DNA from: Agelaius tricolor
Taxonomy: Eukaryota > Chordata > Aves > Passeriformes > Icteridae
Direction: 5' to 3'
DNA length: 64,000 bases
Assembly: GCA_023055355.1 (NCBI GenBank)
Contig: JALJCS010000037.1
Coordinates: 1,364,001-1,428,000 of the forward strand
Of this stretch, positions 1-12,214 are shown in pieces. A program made the position numbers and the translations under genes. How positions within the stretch are numbered: the first letter of the stretch is position 1; every line of letters starts with the position of its first letter. The notes under the pieces were generated by a model that made no database searches, had not been told where the DNA came from, and saw only the letters and a list, made by a program, of their open reading frames with translations.

Positions 1-1984
1 GAATCTGCTTTTTTTCCTCTCCTTTCTATTTTCTCACCTCCCCAGAGATCATTCTCCATCCTATTCCTAGCACTGCCTTTCTCTTGAGTTGAAGTTAATT
101 CCCTGTCAAACCTTTTGGGGTTCTTTCATCCCAACTTTAAAAAAAAAAAACACCTCACCTAGATTATCCACAGACTCAACCAGAGCTAAAAATGAATGTA
201 TTAACTCTGGATAAATCCTCCTCTTGCAGATGCTGGGTACAAGAACATCTGTCATGGCCAGGATGAAACACCTGATGAAATGCCCCCTGGAAAAAGAGAC
301 TTTCCCTGTTTGTCCACTTTGCCAAGGCTCAAGTTCATGAAATCTAAAGCTGATGCACCAGAAATCCTGGGACATCTCAAACTTGGAAGAAGAGGATAAT
401 GTAGAAATTAGTCTGCTCCTACAACCAGTTCAATCTCTGCATCCATTTGGTTCAGGAGTGATAAAATCTTTGGTCACCATTTGGATGGACAGATTAACTC
501 CAGAGGTGTTTTAAATACTGATTCCACTCCTGGAGAACCTATATCCAAGTGGGATTAAAGGAGCAGCTCATGATTCTGGAACAAATTCTGGTCAGAAGAG
601 TAAGATTAGGGCATCAAGTCATCTCTGAAACTTGGAGTGGCTCCTAGCCAAGCTGTGCTTTTTATTCTTTAATTAAAGTGGTGATACAATCAGCTGGGAG
701 GTTAAAAAAATTTCTATGATCCTCCTAACACTGAATTAATATTTTGCTTTTCCATCCCCATTATCCCCTGCTGTTGGGGAGGCGGGTAAGGCACAGGAGC
801 AGGATGGTTCCTCACAGAAGCACCAGGACCTTCCCATCCTGGCACTTCTCCTCAGGAGCTGCCAAACAATTGTTGTGGAGGCAAAGCCAAAATCCAGCCA
901 GCCCAAAAAGAGAAATCACAGATTTTTTCAGAAGCTAAAAGGAATTTGTTGATTTTGCCCAAATTTTCAAGGTTTGGACTTTTTTATCTTGAGAGGGAAC
1001 ACCAAAATAAAACAGCAATGGCCATTCATGAGAAATTTCCTGCTTGCACCTGAATCCCAGAGCTTGACCAACAGCATTAACACACCCATCCCTTCGTTTT
1101 AGGATTGGTTAAGACCTCCAGGACCTCAGAGTTTGGGAAAGGCTGAAATCCTTGTCACCCCCGGCTCCTTAATATTTCCATTTTACACTTTGAACCCTAC
1201 TTGTCCCAAAATTTCTGTCATCTGCACTGCCATGATCAGTATTCCAAGAAACTCACTATTTCTGCAACAGCAAGAGCCAGGCAGAAATATCTTGTTAAGA
1301 AATCTCTTCCAGTTTGGAAAAGGGAGATCCATCCCTGTTGAAACTCTTGGAAGAAAGAGACCCAGTTTGATGAATTTCTTCTGCTGGGGAAAAAAAATAA
1401 GACAACTTATTTCCACTTTTTATTCAAAGTCATTTTCTTTTGAGACTTAAGCTGATTACAATAAAAATATATTTTAAAAATGAAAAACAGGTCATGCATG
1501 AAACACTTTGATGTCATCAAAATGAAGTATTGCAGACTATTTATTTTTATTTTTATTTTTTGTCACAGCTCACAAAATCTCAGTGATTTTGACTTTTTTC
1601 ATGCCAGGACAAGGAATTTTAAGCCTCTATGTTTCTTTCTGGGATAAGCAATCATTTATAGTAATGTATTTTTTTTCTCAGAGAAAAACAGAACCAGCCT
1701 TTTAGTTTCTAGCTCTGCTTTGAACTGAGACTGAGAGTTAACTAGAGTGATCCAAAGTTGTTAAAAACCAAGAGAAAAGCTTTCATATTTCAGACTTCTA
1801 TCTTCCTCTGCTCCCAGCGGCCAAAGAAAATGCCATTAGCCCTGGAGGTACTTTTGGTAAATAAAGAAAAGGGGAAAAGAAAAAAGGAGAAGGGAAAAAA
1901 AAAAAAAAAAAAGATAGACAAGAGAATAGTCTTTATCTTTTATTTTTCTGTTGTAAATATATTATAAATCATTTCCTCCAAGGC
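1..1984. other. No gene recognised
   Basis: AT-rich unique sequence with short A-runs (about 139-150). No element, exon or RNA gene supported. Confidence 0.6.
1868..1914. repeat. Purine-rich/A-rich tract
   Basis: gaaaaggggaaaagaaaaaa leading into an A run. Confidence 0.85.
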
Positions 1985-2430
1985 GTGAAATTGTCTCGCT
2001 TCAGCCCCACAGAGCCAAGGGAGTCGGAGCTTTCAAAGTCGCCTTTTGAAAGGACCGGGCGTGTTTTAAAGCCCGTCTGGAATGAGTTTGTGTGAAGAGG
2101 GCTGGGTGGGAAGGTGGAAAAGCTCCCTCGGGGATGCGGGAGATGCTGAGGAAAGCAGCTCAGCCAGCTCAGCCGCTCTGTGCTCGGCAGTCCCAGAAGG
2201 AGGGGACAGAGCCTCGCTTATCGCATCTGCCCCGGCTCTGGGTTATTGGAAGCGTTCACCGGGGGAGCCGCTCAGGGAGGGAGCAGCTCCGGGGTCATCC
2301 CTGCTGCGGAAGGGATCAGCGATTCCAGGGGCTCGCTGGTGACTGGAGCTTTTCTAAAGCCGGAGCTGCTGCTGATATTGTCACTGACAGTGGGACAGGA
2401 CGGGAGCTCTGTGCTGATTTATAAAAAGGC
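1985..2430. promoter_or_regulatory. CpG-rich patch, possible small CpG island
   Basis: CpG dinucleotides are frequent here (ccgggcgtg, cgcttatcgcatctg, ccgggggagccgc) and rare in the flanks. Several GC-box-like stretches lie within it. CpG islands often mark promoters, but no adjoining gene is seen, so it may be an unannotated 5' exon, an enhancer, or chance. Confidence 0.35.
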
Positions 2431-2719
2431 TGTTCCGAGAAGTTTGGCTTGTGAGGAGGCCCCGTTGGGGTCTGGTTTTTGTGGGTAGGTGAATCAGGGC
2501 ACACAGGAAAAGCTGATCCATCCCTCTGTCCTTCAGGATGCGGCCATTTCGGCTTTTCCTTTTATACTTTTTTTAAATTAGTTTTAAATTTTTGTCAATC
2601 ATTCTATCCATTCATCCAGTTGATGTATAATGAAATGCAGCTGCAGGAGGGATGGGAATATGTTTGGGACCTAAAGAAAAGGAAAGAAATTAATGGCAAG
2701 TAGAGGAAAAGATAAAAGA

Positions 2720-2886
2720 GGGAAGGGAAGGGAAGGGAAGGGAAGGGAAGGGAAGGGAAGGGAAGGGAAGGGAAGGGAAGGAAAGGAAAGGAAAGGAAAG
2801 GAAAGGAAAGGAAAGGAAAGGAAAGGAAAGGAAAGGAAAGGAAAGGAAAGGAAAGGAAAGGAAAGGAAAGGAAAGGAAAGGAAAGG
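2720..2886 (+). repeat. Two-block purine pentanucleotide repeat
   Basis: About 12 copies of GGGAA (2720-2780) switch sharply to about 21 copies of GGAAA (2781-2886). It is pure purine on one strand. The open frames across it exist only because a 5-base unit gives a regular 5-residue translation. Confidence 0.97.
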
Positions 2887-3989
2887 TCTATTGAAAAATC
2901 CATCCTCTAAGTAATTATGATGTGTGGCAATTAAAATAAATTTGTTTCCCGGGTTCCAAAGAACTAGAGTTACTAATTTCCCCTATTGACTGCTACTAAA
3001 AAAAATCCACTCCTAATAAAGAGGATCCTGTAATGAGTGTCCTGGTGTCTTGCAGGTCCTGGTAGACACAACAGCTTTTCCCAAACCACAGGCTGGCTCA
3101 CACCTCCCTAAGAGCCTTGTCCAGCATCCCTCTCCTGGAGGGGTGGACACAGATATATAAAATTTCTTGAGACAGCAGAGATTTGGGAACAAGTGTCGTG
3201 TTGGAAAGTGCTTGCTACAAGGACGCTGCATTCCCAGTCCAGGAGAATCCCTCCTTTGCTTGTCAGGAGAAGATCACAGCCACCCCACTTGGTGCTGAGG
3301 GACCTAAAGGAAGGGAAGGGAGGAGCCCTGGGGAACAGCACCTCAAATAAAACACAACTGAATTGTTTGAGTGTTCTGCAAGAAACTGCTCCCAGAGCGG
3401 GGCACCTGCTGCTGCCTCTCCCTGCTGTGCTCCTCCAGTGCCAACAGCACAGAATTCAGATTTGAGCTCGGGGGGAGTTTTGCAAGAGTAGAGCGTGGGA
3501 CTGCCCCCTTTGCTGCAGGCAGTCCCTGCAGGGGGAGCAGGGGAAGCACAGCCTGCCCCAGCTCATGGCACGGCTGCTGTGCTGCACAAACCCTGACCCA
3601 CCTTCAGTGAGCTGCAGCCTCCAGACAGCCAGCACTGCCAGTGCCACCAGAGCACACCCTGGGTGGAAGAAGCAGCACAACTGTGCTTCTCCTCAGGAGG
3701 GAAAGAAACACACAGAAAAAGAATCTTGTGAAGGGCACGATGATGTTGCTTTTGTCGGTGAAAAAAAAAGACACTGATAAGTTTATTATTCCCATTATGG
3801 TAAAGGTTCCACTAAAAACCAGGTGTGGGGGCTGTTCACATTGCAGAAGACATTCCCACACTGCAAGGACTCATAGACATGCAGCTCCAAAGCAACCCAG
3901 TGAGGTGACCAGCGACACCTGAGGGAGCAGTGGCAGAGACAGGGTGGCCCCATCCCACTGCAGCCATGCCCTGACTGCTTTGGCTTTAT
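2887..3989. other. No gene recognised
   Basis: Unique sequence. Short frames on both strands lack domain features. Confidence 0.55.
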
Positions 3990-4264
3990 TGCTTTGCTCA
4001 GCTCAGAGGGGGAATGGCTTCAAACTGACAGGGAGGAGGTTTAGATTCAACATTAGGAAGAAATTGTTCCTGTGAGGGTGGGCAGGCCCTGGCACAGGTG
4101 CCCAGAGCAGCTGGGGCTGCCCCTGGATCCCTGGCAGTGCCCAAGGCCAGGCTGGACAGGGCAGGGAGCAGCCTGGGACAGTGGGGGATGTCCCTGTCAT
4201 GGCAGGGGGATGGAAAAAGATCCTTAAAGTCCCTTCCAAGCCCAACCACTCTGTGATTCTATGC
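3990..4264 (+). mobile_element. CR1 LINE fragment, 3' end
   Basis: 5'-truncated CR1: the end of the coding region (gaatggcttcaaactgacag, then the gaagaaattgttcc stretch) followed by the 3' UTR and the CR1 terminus CACTCTGTGATTCTATG. No target-site duplication, as usual for CR1. Confidence 0.88.
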
Positions 4265-4796
4265 AGTGCAGCCTTTGCCAATGGAGCTGCTGCACAGCTC
4301 TGCTGATTCTGGAGCCCTCAGGGAGCCCCAGCCCCTGGTGTGACTGCAGAGCAGGAGCCAGGCAGAGCTGGTGGCAGCGCTGCTCCTGCAGTGCCTGGGT
4401 GGCATTTCTGCACATATTTACAGCTGCACTCCCAGGGAGCCTCATATCCCATCTGGAAACATCAGAGCTCAGGGAGGGCTGGAAATGGCTCTGGCAATTC
4501 CAAGCAACAGGAGGTGGATGGATGGGGCTCCATAAAAAGTCATTGCAAGGATGTGACACAGGCAGTGCTCACCTCCCCCTGCTCCAGGAACAGGGAGAGG
4601 AACAAGGTGGCTCCTAGCTTGGCAATGGCCTGGAGGTCTGATTTTTAGCAGCCTTGTTCAGCTTTAGGAATTCCCAGTGCTAAAGGGCATTAGGAGCATC
4701 CCTGGGCTGTCTAATGCTGGTTCCAGGGACCAGGGAAGAGTGGAGGGAACAGTGGGCTCCTCTCGGGGCCTTTCTGGGTTGCTGTGACCCTGAGAT

Positions 4797-5379
4797 TGTT
4801 AAAAGTCTCTTTTCCCAGCCCAGTGCTTGAAGAAGGAGTCAGGGCTCTTCATTTCTCACTCTCAAGGTTGTTTATTGTGTCTTATCTATAAAATTCTTTC
4901 TCCTGCCCTGCTGAGGTCCATCCAGCAGGACAGTTCCAGGCACTCTGCCTGCCCCCAGGGCAGGGTTATGTCTTTATACTAAAAACTCCATGTACAATGT
5001 TTACAATTCCTTTCCAATACCTATCACCTGTGTTAGACACTGAGCTTCTACTCTAAACCAATCCCAAAGTGCCACCATCACAGCAGAAGATGGAGGCCAA
5101 GAAGAAGAAGGAGAAAGGCTGGGCACACCCAGTTCCCATCTTGCCCCCTGAACCCCCATACCAAAAACCCCAAAATCGACTTTTCCACCCCGTGATAACT
5201 TCACTATTATTCTATCTAAACTGCTGTGGCTTGCTGATCTTCATCTAAGGTTGGTAACTTGCTCCATGGGTCATAATCAAACCCACACAGGTGCTCTGGG
5301 CTCTGTGCCAGGGTCTCTGAGCCCCTGGCAGGGGTCCTGGCCATCCTGGACAGCCAGAGGGATGTTCTGGGGTCCCACA
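4797..5379 (-). mobile_element. Solo LTR, family C
   Basis: About 583 bases, from TGTTAAAAGTC to GGGTCCCACA on the plus strand, minus orientation. It has AATAAACAACC on the minus strand and an inverted CCAAT (aaccaatccc read on plus). The same family is attached to an env remnant at 40316. No matching target-site duplication was found, so the outer limits may be off by some bases. Confidence 0.8.
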
Positions 5380-6594
5380 GGCTTCCTGAGGGCTTTGGAC
5401 TGTCCTCTTGGGCTTTGGGAGGGGCACAAGAAAGGGATGGCAGCACCACAGCTGCTTCTCATCTCCTCTCTAGGGTCACATTGCCCCCAGGCTGAGCCTC
5501 AGGGTGACTCTTGCTGCATTGATTGAGTTTTTCACATCCCTGACAAGCAGAAAGTTCCCTGTCAGCAGCTCCCCCACCATCTCCTGGAGCACTTGCATAA
5601 ACATGCAGCTTTCCATCCTCTTCTGCAGGAGTGGGCACCTCTCAGCACAGGGACAGTCTCTGTTCACCCCACCTGTCCACTTCCACAGCCTGATCCTTCC
5701 CACCACACCTGGAGCACATCTGGGAGCCATTTGTGCAGAGCACAGCACAAGCCCAGCTTCTTCCCACCAAACCAGCACCATCTCACCCTGGTTGTGATGT
5801 GCCAGCCCAGGCCTGACTTCCAGCCATCCTCCAGGGCTCAGGGTGCTCATCACACCCCATTTGCAAGGTGCTGCTGGGTGGGAAAGGGGAAACAAAGTCA
5901 TTGTAGAATGAGAGATCCCTCCGGGTGCAGGTTTTATCATCACAGTTGTGAGTCTCTCCCTGGCACCAAGGGACACAGGACCTTTGGGACTGTCCCCCAG
6001 GGCTGCTCATGGACACTCTCAGCTCCCAGATCAGTGGAACAGGCTCCAATGTTTTAGGAGTGCCCCAAGACAGGTTTGAGCTGAAAATTTCTACAACCCT
6101 CTCCTAGCTTTGGTTGGTTTTGCCATCAGTTCAGCCCTGAGGTCACTAATAATTAATAAAAGGAAAGGAGGTGAAGGAGGCCTTTGCTTTTCAGCCAGGT
6201 GTGTGCCAGGGAGCAGCCTGTGTGCCTGCTGGGAGGGAGAAGCTGTGCAAGTGCTTGCTTGGAGAAGACAACCAAGAAAAGCACTGCTAAATAGACTCCA
6301 AGTGGTCACAGATCCCTTGTGCTCCCCCAGGAATTCTGCTCCTTCTGGGGTCTGTGCTTTCAGACAGAGCTGCTGCCAGGCTGGGGGTCAGGGCTCTGCC
6401 TTCCATCCCTTCCATGGTGCTTTGGTTTCCTCATCCTGCTGGTGCCAGCCAAGGAATTTGTGAAGATGATCATGGTAAAAGTTGAGAAGGTTTCTCAGAC
6501 CCTTGGAGTGAAGAATTGAGGACAGATGTAATTTAAATAAAAGACTTTTAATAAAAATGTGAAGCACAGAAAAGAGGATTTTTGCAATTCTCTG
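5380..6594. other. No gene recognised
   Basis: C-rich unique sequence. A 166-codon minus-strand frame (5476-5976) has no domain features and was left out. Confidence 0.55.
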
Positions 6595-6770
6595 TGCTAT
6601 TCTCATCCCACCCCTGCCATGGCAGGGACACCTTCCACTATCCCAGGTTGCTGCAGGCTCTGTCCAACCTCACCTTGGACACTTCCAGGGATGGGGCAGG
6701 GATGGTTTTCTCCCTCCCAACACCAGCTTTGTTCCCCAAGCTGGGCCAGAAGCAAAAAGGGGCACAGGGA
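6595..6770 (-). mobile_element. CR1 LINE fragment
   Basis: Minus-oriented CR1 3' region, recognised from ccatggcagggacaccttcc and aacctcaccttggacacttc. Both ends are diverged. Confidence 0.7.
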
Positions 6771-6889
6771 AAGGCACAGCCCCACACTGCCATCAGTGAG
6801 CCCAGAGAGCCCTTGGAACTTGGAGGTTTTGTTGCTCCTTGATGCAAAATAAAATGAAGAAGAAAAAAAAAATTGTCAGCAAATTGGAG

Positions 6890-7235
6890 GGGCTCCAGCA
6901 AAAGGAGATAAAGATGATTAAGGGTTTAGAAGGATTGACCTATGAAGAAAGATTAAAGGAACTAATTATGTACAGCTCAGATAAAGGATGAGTAAAGAGG
7001 TGATTTAATAATGCCCTGCAAATACTCAGGAAGGTGTCAACAGTAAGGCAGGGGGAGGAATTATTTAGAGTCCTTCCCCAAGGAACAACACCAGTGATGC
7101 AATGAAAGGAGAAGGTGACATGGGACATCAACACAACACAGACAAAACCAGAGATTTCTTTCAGGAGCAGCGAGTTAGGAGCACAAATCCTGTGGAAACT
7201 CTGCCCTTCAATCCCTAAATAATCAAAGAATGCAT
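6890..7235 (+). mobile_element. Old CR1 LINE fragment
   Basis: Plus-oriented CR1, recognised from tatgaagaaagattaaagga, then cctgcaaatactcagg and a downstream segment similar to the end of CR1 ORF2. Strongly diverged. Confidence 0.65.
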
Positions 7236-8099
7236 TTTCAAAGGTGTTCAGGTGCTTAAAGGTGCAGGCAGGTGCTCTAATAGGATTTTCAAGTGCATCT
7301 AAGCAGGTTTCAACGGGAATTAGGCACTTAAATAACTTCAACAGTTCCACCAGTTGCTCACTCCTATCCTTGCACAAAACTGGAAGCTCTGGCTGTGGGA
7401 CTCAGCAGAAATCCCCCAGGAGGAGCAGATCAGACCTGAATCCTAAGCTGCTGGAGCAGAATGAGGGTGGTGCAGGAGGACATTCTGTAGGAAACCATCC
7501 TGCCTTGTCAGGGCATTGTGCATTGATCTGCACATTTGAAAGTCAATGAGATTTAGACTCTCAGGCCCGTTAAAATAAAAATTTTAAAATGCCTGTGGCA
7601 CTTCAGCACCTTGGTCAGTTGGGCAGGTCCTTGTGCAGGTTCTGAGTGAACAGAGCCAGGGTGGCAGAGCTGTCCCAGAACAGCCTGGTCACCTTGTGCT
7701 CCCCTGGAATGTGTCACCAGCACTCCAGGGAAACTTGTCCCATTTTTTCTGTGCTGCAATGAAGCCATCCATGTTTTCTTGGGGACAGGGGGATATTTTT
7801 CCCATGTAAAAATAATGATCTGGATGGAGGAGGGCTGGGAAGGCACTAGAGGAGAGGCAGGATAACGATGGAAATTGAGAGTCAAGGGAGTCCCAGCATG
7901 AAAATCCCACACGAGTTTGCAGCTAAAAAACTGCAAAAAAAAAACCACTGCAAAACACTGTGAAAATACAGGGAGGGAATTTCAAGTGTGGACTTAGAAG
8001 AGAATTATTGACCTCAAAGCTTTCTTCCCAGTGCCTCATACAGCCAGTACCAAGACTTCAATCTGCTCTGCAAGGAGCTCAGCCAGCAATGCCAGCTTG
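7236..8099. other. No gene recognised
   Basis: Unique sequence between an old CR1 fragment and a solo LTR; nothing else supported. Confidence 0.55.
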
Positions 8100-8105
8100 G
8101 AGGGG

Positions 8106-8490
8106 TGTGACCGTGTTCACAGGGGTCCCAGGGTGAGGGAAGAGAGGAGGATCTGACTCCATGTTTCAGAAGGCTTGATTTAGTATTTTATGATATATAT
8201 TATATTAAAATTATACTAAAAGAATAGGAGAAAGGATTTCATCAGAAGGCTGGCTAAGAATGGAAAAAGAAAGAATGATAACAAAGGCTTGTGGCTTGGA
8301 CAGAGAGTCCGAGCCAGCTGGGCTGTGATTGGCCATTAATTAGAAACAACCACATGAGCCCAATCCCAGATGCACCTGTTGCATTCCACAGCAGCAGATA
8401 ACCATTGGTTACATTTTGTTCCTGAGGCCTCTCAGCTTCTCAGGAGGAAAAATCCCAAGGAAAGGATTTTCCATAAAAGATGTTTGCCTG
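8106..8490 (-). mobile_element. Solo LTR, family A (6-bp TSD gagggg)
   Basis: 385 bases in minus orientation, flanked by gagggg at 8100-8105 and 8491-8496. On the minus strand it has a CCAAT-type motif (aaccaatgg) and the tail characteristic of its family. It is closely similar to copies at 18292 and 32517. The outer bases have decayed (cctg where the relatives have gaca). Confidence 0.85.
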
Positions 8491-8739
8491 GAGGGGCTCT
8501 CTGGTGTCAGGCATGGACATTCCCTAAGGTCACCACTTGCTTGGCTGCTCTCTTGGACAGCAAAGCCCCAGAGGAGGTCACTGCATTCCCACCAAAACCC
8601 CTCCAGATCCTTGGGACAACTCTACCAGTGCACTGCCAATGGTCACGGTGAGCTCACATCTCTGCCCCAAGCCCAGAAGCACAAAGTTTGTGAAGGGCTG
8701 TTGCCTTCTGACTGTTCCTAAATACACATACAAATACTT

Positions 8740-8830
8740 CAAAAAAGAAAAAAAAATCAACCAAAAAAAAAAAAAAAAACCCCACACAAAAACCAAACCA
8801 AACCAAACCAAAAAAAACCAACAAAAGAAG
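8740..8830. repeat. A-rich low-complexity tract (CCAAA type)
   Basis: Long A runs with aaaccaaacc repeats. Confidence 0.88.
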
Positions 8831-10376
8831 ATGAAAACCAGCCCAAAATGCCAAATCCTGAGCTCAGCCAATCCCCAGCCAATCCCACAGCTCTCACAGC
8901 TGCAAGTTTAAATTCCAGAGGAGAATTTTGAGCACAGTCATAGGAAAGGTGAGAGGAGAGAGGCTGTGACTCGTTCTTGTTATTGCCCTGAAGGGTTTTT
9001 CAGGGCAAATATTCCAGTGACACTTTTCATTAAACCACAAACTTGTCAATTCAGCCTAGTGTATATATAAATATACATACCTATATGTATTTTCAAGTAA
9101 TTGCTTCAAAACAGGCAGGTGTTTGAAAGACTGGTTTAACCCTTTGGTAGCACTTGAGTCCACTTGAAATTATATGAGAGAGGAAAGTTAAATATGAAGA
9201 TAAATGCATAAATGGCCAGAGTTGCTATGGAAATGGGAGAGGATGGAAATTGAAAGTCAATAGAGGACTAACTTACTGCTCAATTTTAAAAATAGTCTTT
9301 CTATACAGAAAGGGGACATTTCTCAAATCCCTGTTGGCCTGTATTATACAAAATGGGAAGTGGTTTTGTGGCTGGGTACATCAATTTAATGCTGCATGCT
9401 CCACCTGCAGCCTGTATGGTCCATGGTACGTCCCAAGTGGGACTTTTGCTCAGGTTAATGCCAATCTCCTGAGCCCTGGTGCTAAGTGCCAGCATGAAAA
9501 GCATAGATATGTGGGTCAAACACTGTGGGGTATAATGGCAAATAATCTGTAGGGATTTCAGGTCAGTTCTATTTTTTTTTTTTTAAATATAATTCCCCAT
9601 GGAAAGAAGGTTTACCAGGTTGGGATTGTTGCCCCATGGGCACTGCACAGTAGCTTTCCAAACCTGCTGGCCTGCAATCAGATTTGATGGAAGAAGGAGC
9701 ATCTCTGAGGAATGAAATCCTAGCAAGCTTTCTGAAGGGGGATATTCTCCAATGAGCCCTTTCTGCCATTGCCCTTCATCTTCCATCCCTGTCCCAGGGT
9801 GTGATATGAGCTCAGCCAGAGAATCCACACGGGAGACAACCATGGAAAACCAGAATTCCTCTGTTCCAGTGCTTCCAAAGCCCCTTGTTTTATGAAGATA
9901 AATGTAATATATTTCCCTGGTTCCATTCAGAGAGGGAGAGCAAATTATGTTTGAACAGCATCAAACCCCATCCATGAGCAGCATATCAAGAGGACAGTGG
10001 GGCTTTGCTTCCACCAGCCCACACTTCCCACTCCCTCTCCATCCCCAGACACTTCTGAGGCTTCTTGCTACATTTATTCACCTCCAAAATGTAGGTGAAC
10101 AAACCCTTTTGGCTCTGGCAGCCCAGAACTCACAGCTCATCATATCCCACACCCCAAGGACTTGGCTCTTTCAGCCTCTTGGTCTTCTCTGCCTGTTTGC
10201 TTCCCTCTCCTCTTACTCTGTGGTGCCCAGAAGCTGCAGGCAACCCCTTCCCACAGCCCTGGGATAAACTCCTGCCCACAAGTCCCATGCCATGGACCCC
10301 TGTGCCCCTCTTTTCAAAGCACACAGATCTCTCTGACAGCTGGAGGTGTCTCGCTGAGTCAGGTACAGCAAACCTG
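8831..10376. other. No gene recognised
   Basis: Mostly AT-rich unique sequence with a TATA/ATAT patch near 9060-9090. Nothing supported. Confidence 0.55.
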
Positions 10377-10378
10377 AA

Positions 10379-10430
10379 AAAAATAAAAAATAAAAAATAA
10401 AAAATAAAAAATAAAAAATAAAAAATAAAA
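10379..10430 (+). repeat. AAAAAAT heptamer microsatellite
   Basis: About seven copies of a 7-base unit, continuing the A-rich sequence from 10377. Confidence 0.93.
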
Positions 10431-11153
10431 CCCTCAACAGACCCAGAAGATTCTGAAATTCAGCCTCCCAAGGCAAGGAGCTGGCACAAGCTTCAGACTT
10501 GGCAAGAAGATTCTGCCTCTTCTTTTCTCTGACTCACATTCCCCAAGTCTAGCTCCATGCCCTTCTGCAAGGGGGGGTTGAAAGAATTCCACAGAACCAG
10601 CAGGATTCTCACCATCCCCATTTCCCAGCCTGTTGGAAAAAAGGCCTTTAAAAATAGTTCTGTGCTGCTGGGTGGGAATTTCTTCTGCAGGTGCCGTGCA
10701 GCAGAGAGCGAGATGAGATTCTAATCATAGCTGCTTGGCAGAGGGAAGGTTCAGAGTTGAGCTGTGCAGCAGCAGCCTCATTTTCCCAGCAATATCACTT
10801 TATTCTCTGGGTGTCAGGGGGACACACATTGCTGCCACCTCCCTGAGCCATGTTTGTGTAACAGATGCAAAGAGCAGCCACAAAGCACGGAGCTGCCACT
10901 GCTCCATCACACCCAGGCGTGGAGAGCAGCCTGGGTGGTGCCTGGTGCTTCTGCTCTGAGCCCCCAGAGGGTTCACCCCACAGGGGAGAGGGTCCCTGGG
11001 CTGGTGGCTGAGCAGCACCTGGTCAGTCCCTGGGTGGGTGCTGTCCCCTCCAGCTGTAGGGGGAGAGGATTTCCCATCCCAGCAGAGAAACTGGAGCTCA
11101 AGGCTGCATTTCCCCACTGCATGCCATGACATGGCTCTGCACTCATCACCCAG

Positions 11154-11734
11154 TGTCAGGATTCAGGACATCCCTCTGGCTGTCCAGGATGGCCAGGACC
11201 CCTGCCAGGGGCTCAGAGACCCTGGCACAGAGCCCAAAACACCTGTGGGTTTGATTATGACCCATGGAAAAAAAAAATACCAACCTTATATGAGGATCTG
11301 CAAGCCATGAAAGACTAAGTAGAATAATAATTAGTTTGTCATGGGGAGAAAAGTCGATTTTTTTGTGGTTTTTAGAGTGGGGGGTCAGGAAGCAAGATGG
11401 AGGAATCTGGGCATGTCCAGCCTTTTTCCTTCTTCTTCTTGGCCTCCATCTTCTGCTGTGATGGTGGCACTTTGGGATTGGTTTAGAGTAGAAGCTCACT
11501 GTCTAACACAGGTGATAGGTATTGGGAAGTTATTGTAAATATTGTACAGGTAGCTTTTAGTATAAAGACATAACCCTGCCCTGGGGGCAGGCAGAGTGCC
11601 TGGAACTGTCCTGCTGAGGGGACCATGGCAGGCCAGAGAAAGAATTTTATAGATAAGAAACAATAAACAACCTTGAGAGTGAGAAATGAAGAGCTCTGAC
11701 TCCTTCTTCAAGTGCTGGGCTGAGAGAAGAGACT
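11154..11734 (+). mobile_element. LTR, family C, plus-oriented member of an inverted pair
   Basis: Starts TGTCAGGATTCAGG and runs through ATTGG and AATAAACAACC to AGAGAAGAGACT, lacking only the last few bases (TTTTAACA in relatives). It abuts a second family C copy in the opposite orientation at 11735. Confidence 0.82.
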
Positions 11735-12214
11735 GCCCAGGTCCATTCAGGAGGTCAGACAGAGGCACACTGGCCACCCCAGGGCAGTCTTATCTTTTTT
11801 ATACTAAAAACTACGTGTACATTATTTACCATAACTTCCCAATACCCAACACCTATGTTAGACAGTCTGTCTCTACTCTAAACCAATCTAAAAATGCCAA
11901 CATCACCAGAAGATGGAGGCTGGGAAGAAGGAGGAAAAAGCACAAGGCACACCCAAATTCCTCCATACTGGGATCCTGAGCCCCCATTCTAAAAACCTCA
12001 AAAATCTATTTTTTTTTCACCCTGTGATGAGTTCACTATCATTATACTTAAACTCTTCTGACTTGTAATCCTTTGTATAAAGGTTGGTAATTGTTTTTCC
12101 ATGGGTCACAATCAAAGGCACAGGGGTCTTGGGCTCTGTGCCAAGGTCTCTGTGCCCCCTGGGCAGGGTCTCGAGCCCCCCAGGGCAGCCAGAGGAATTT
12201 CCTGGGTTCCAGCA
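11735..12214 (-). mobile_element. LTR, family C, truncated minus-oriented member of an inverted pair
   Basis: Begins inside the LTR at GCCCAGGTCC (about 100 bases missing from the U5 side) and continues to GGTTCCAGCA at 12214. Compared with the neighbouring plus copy it is more diverged from the 4797 and 50721 copies. Confidence 0.8.
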
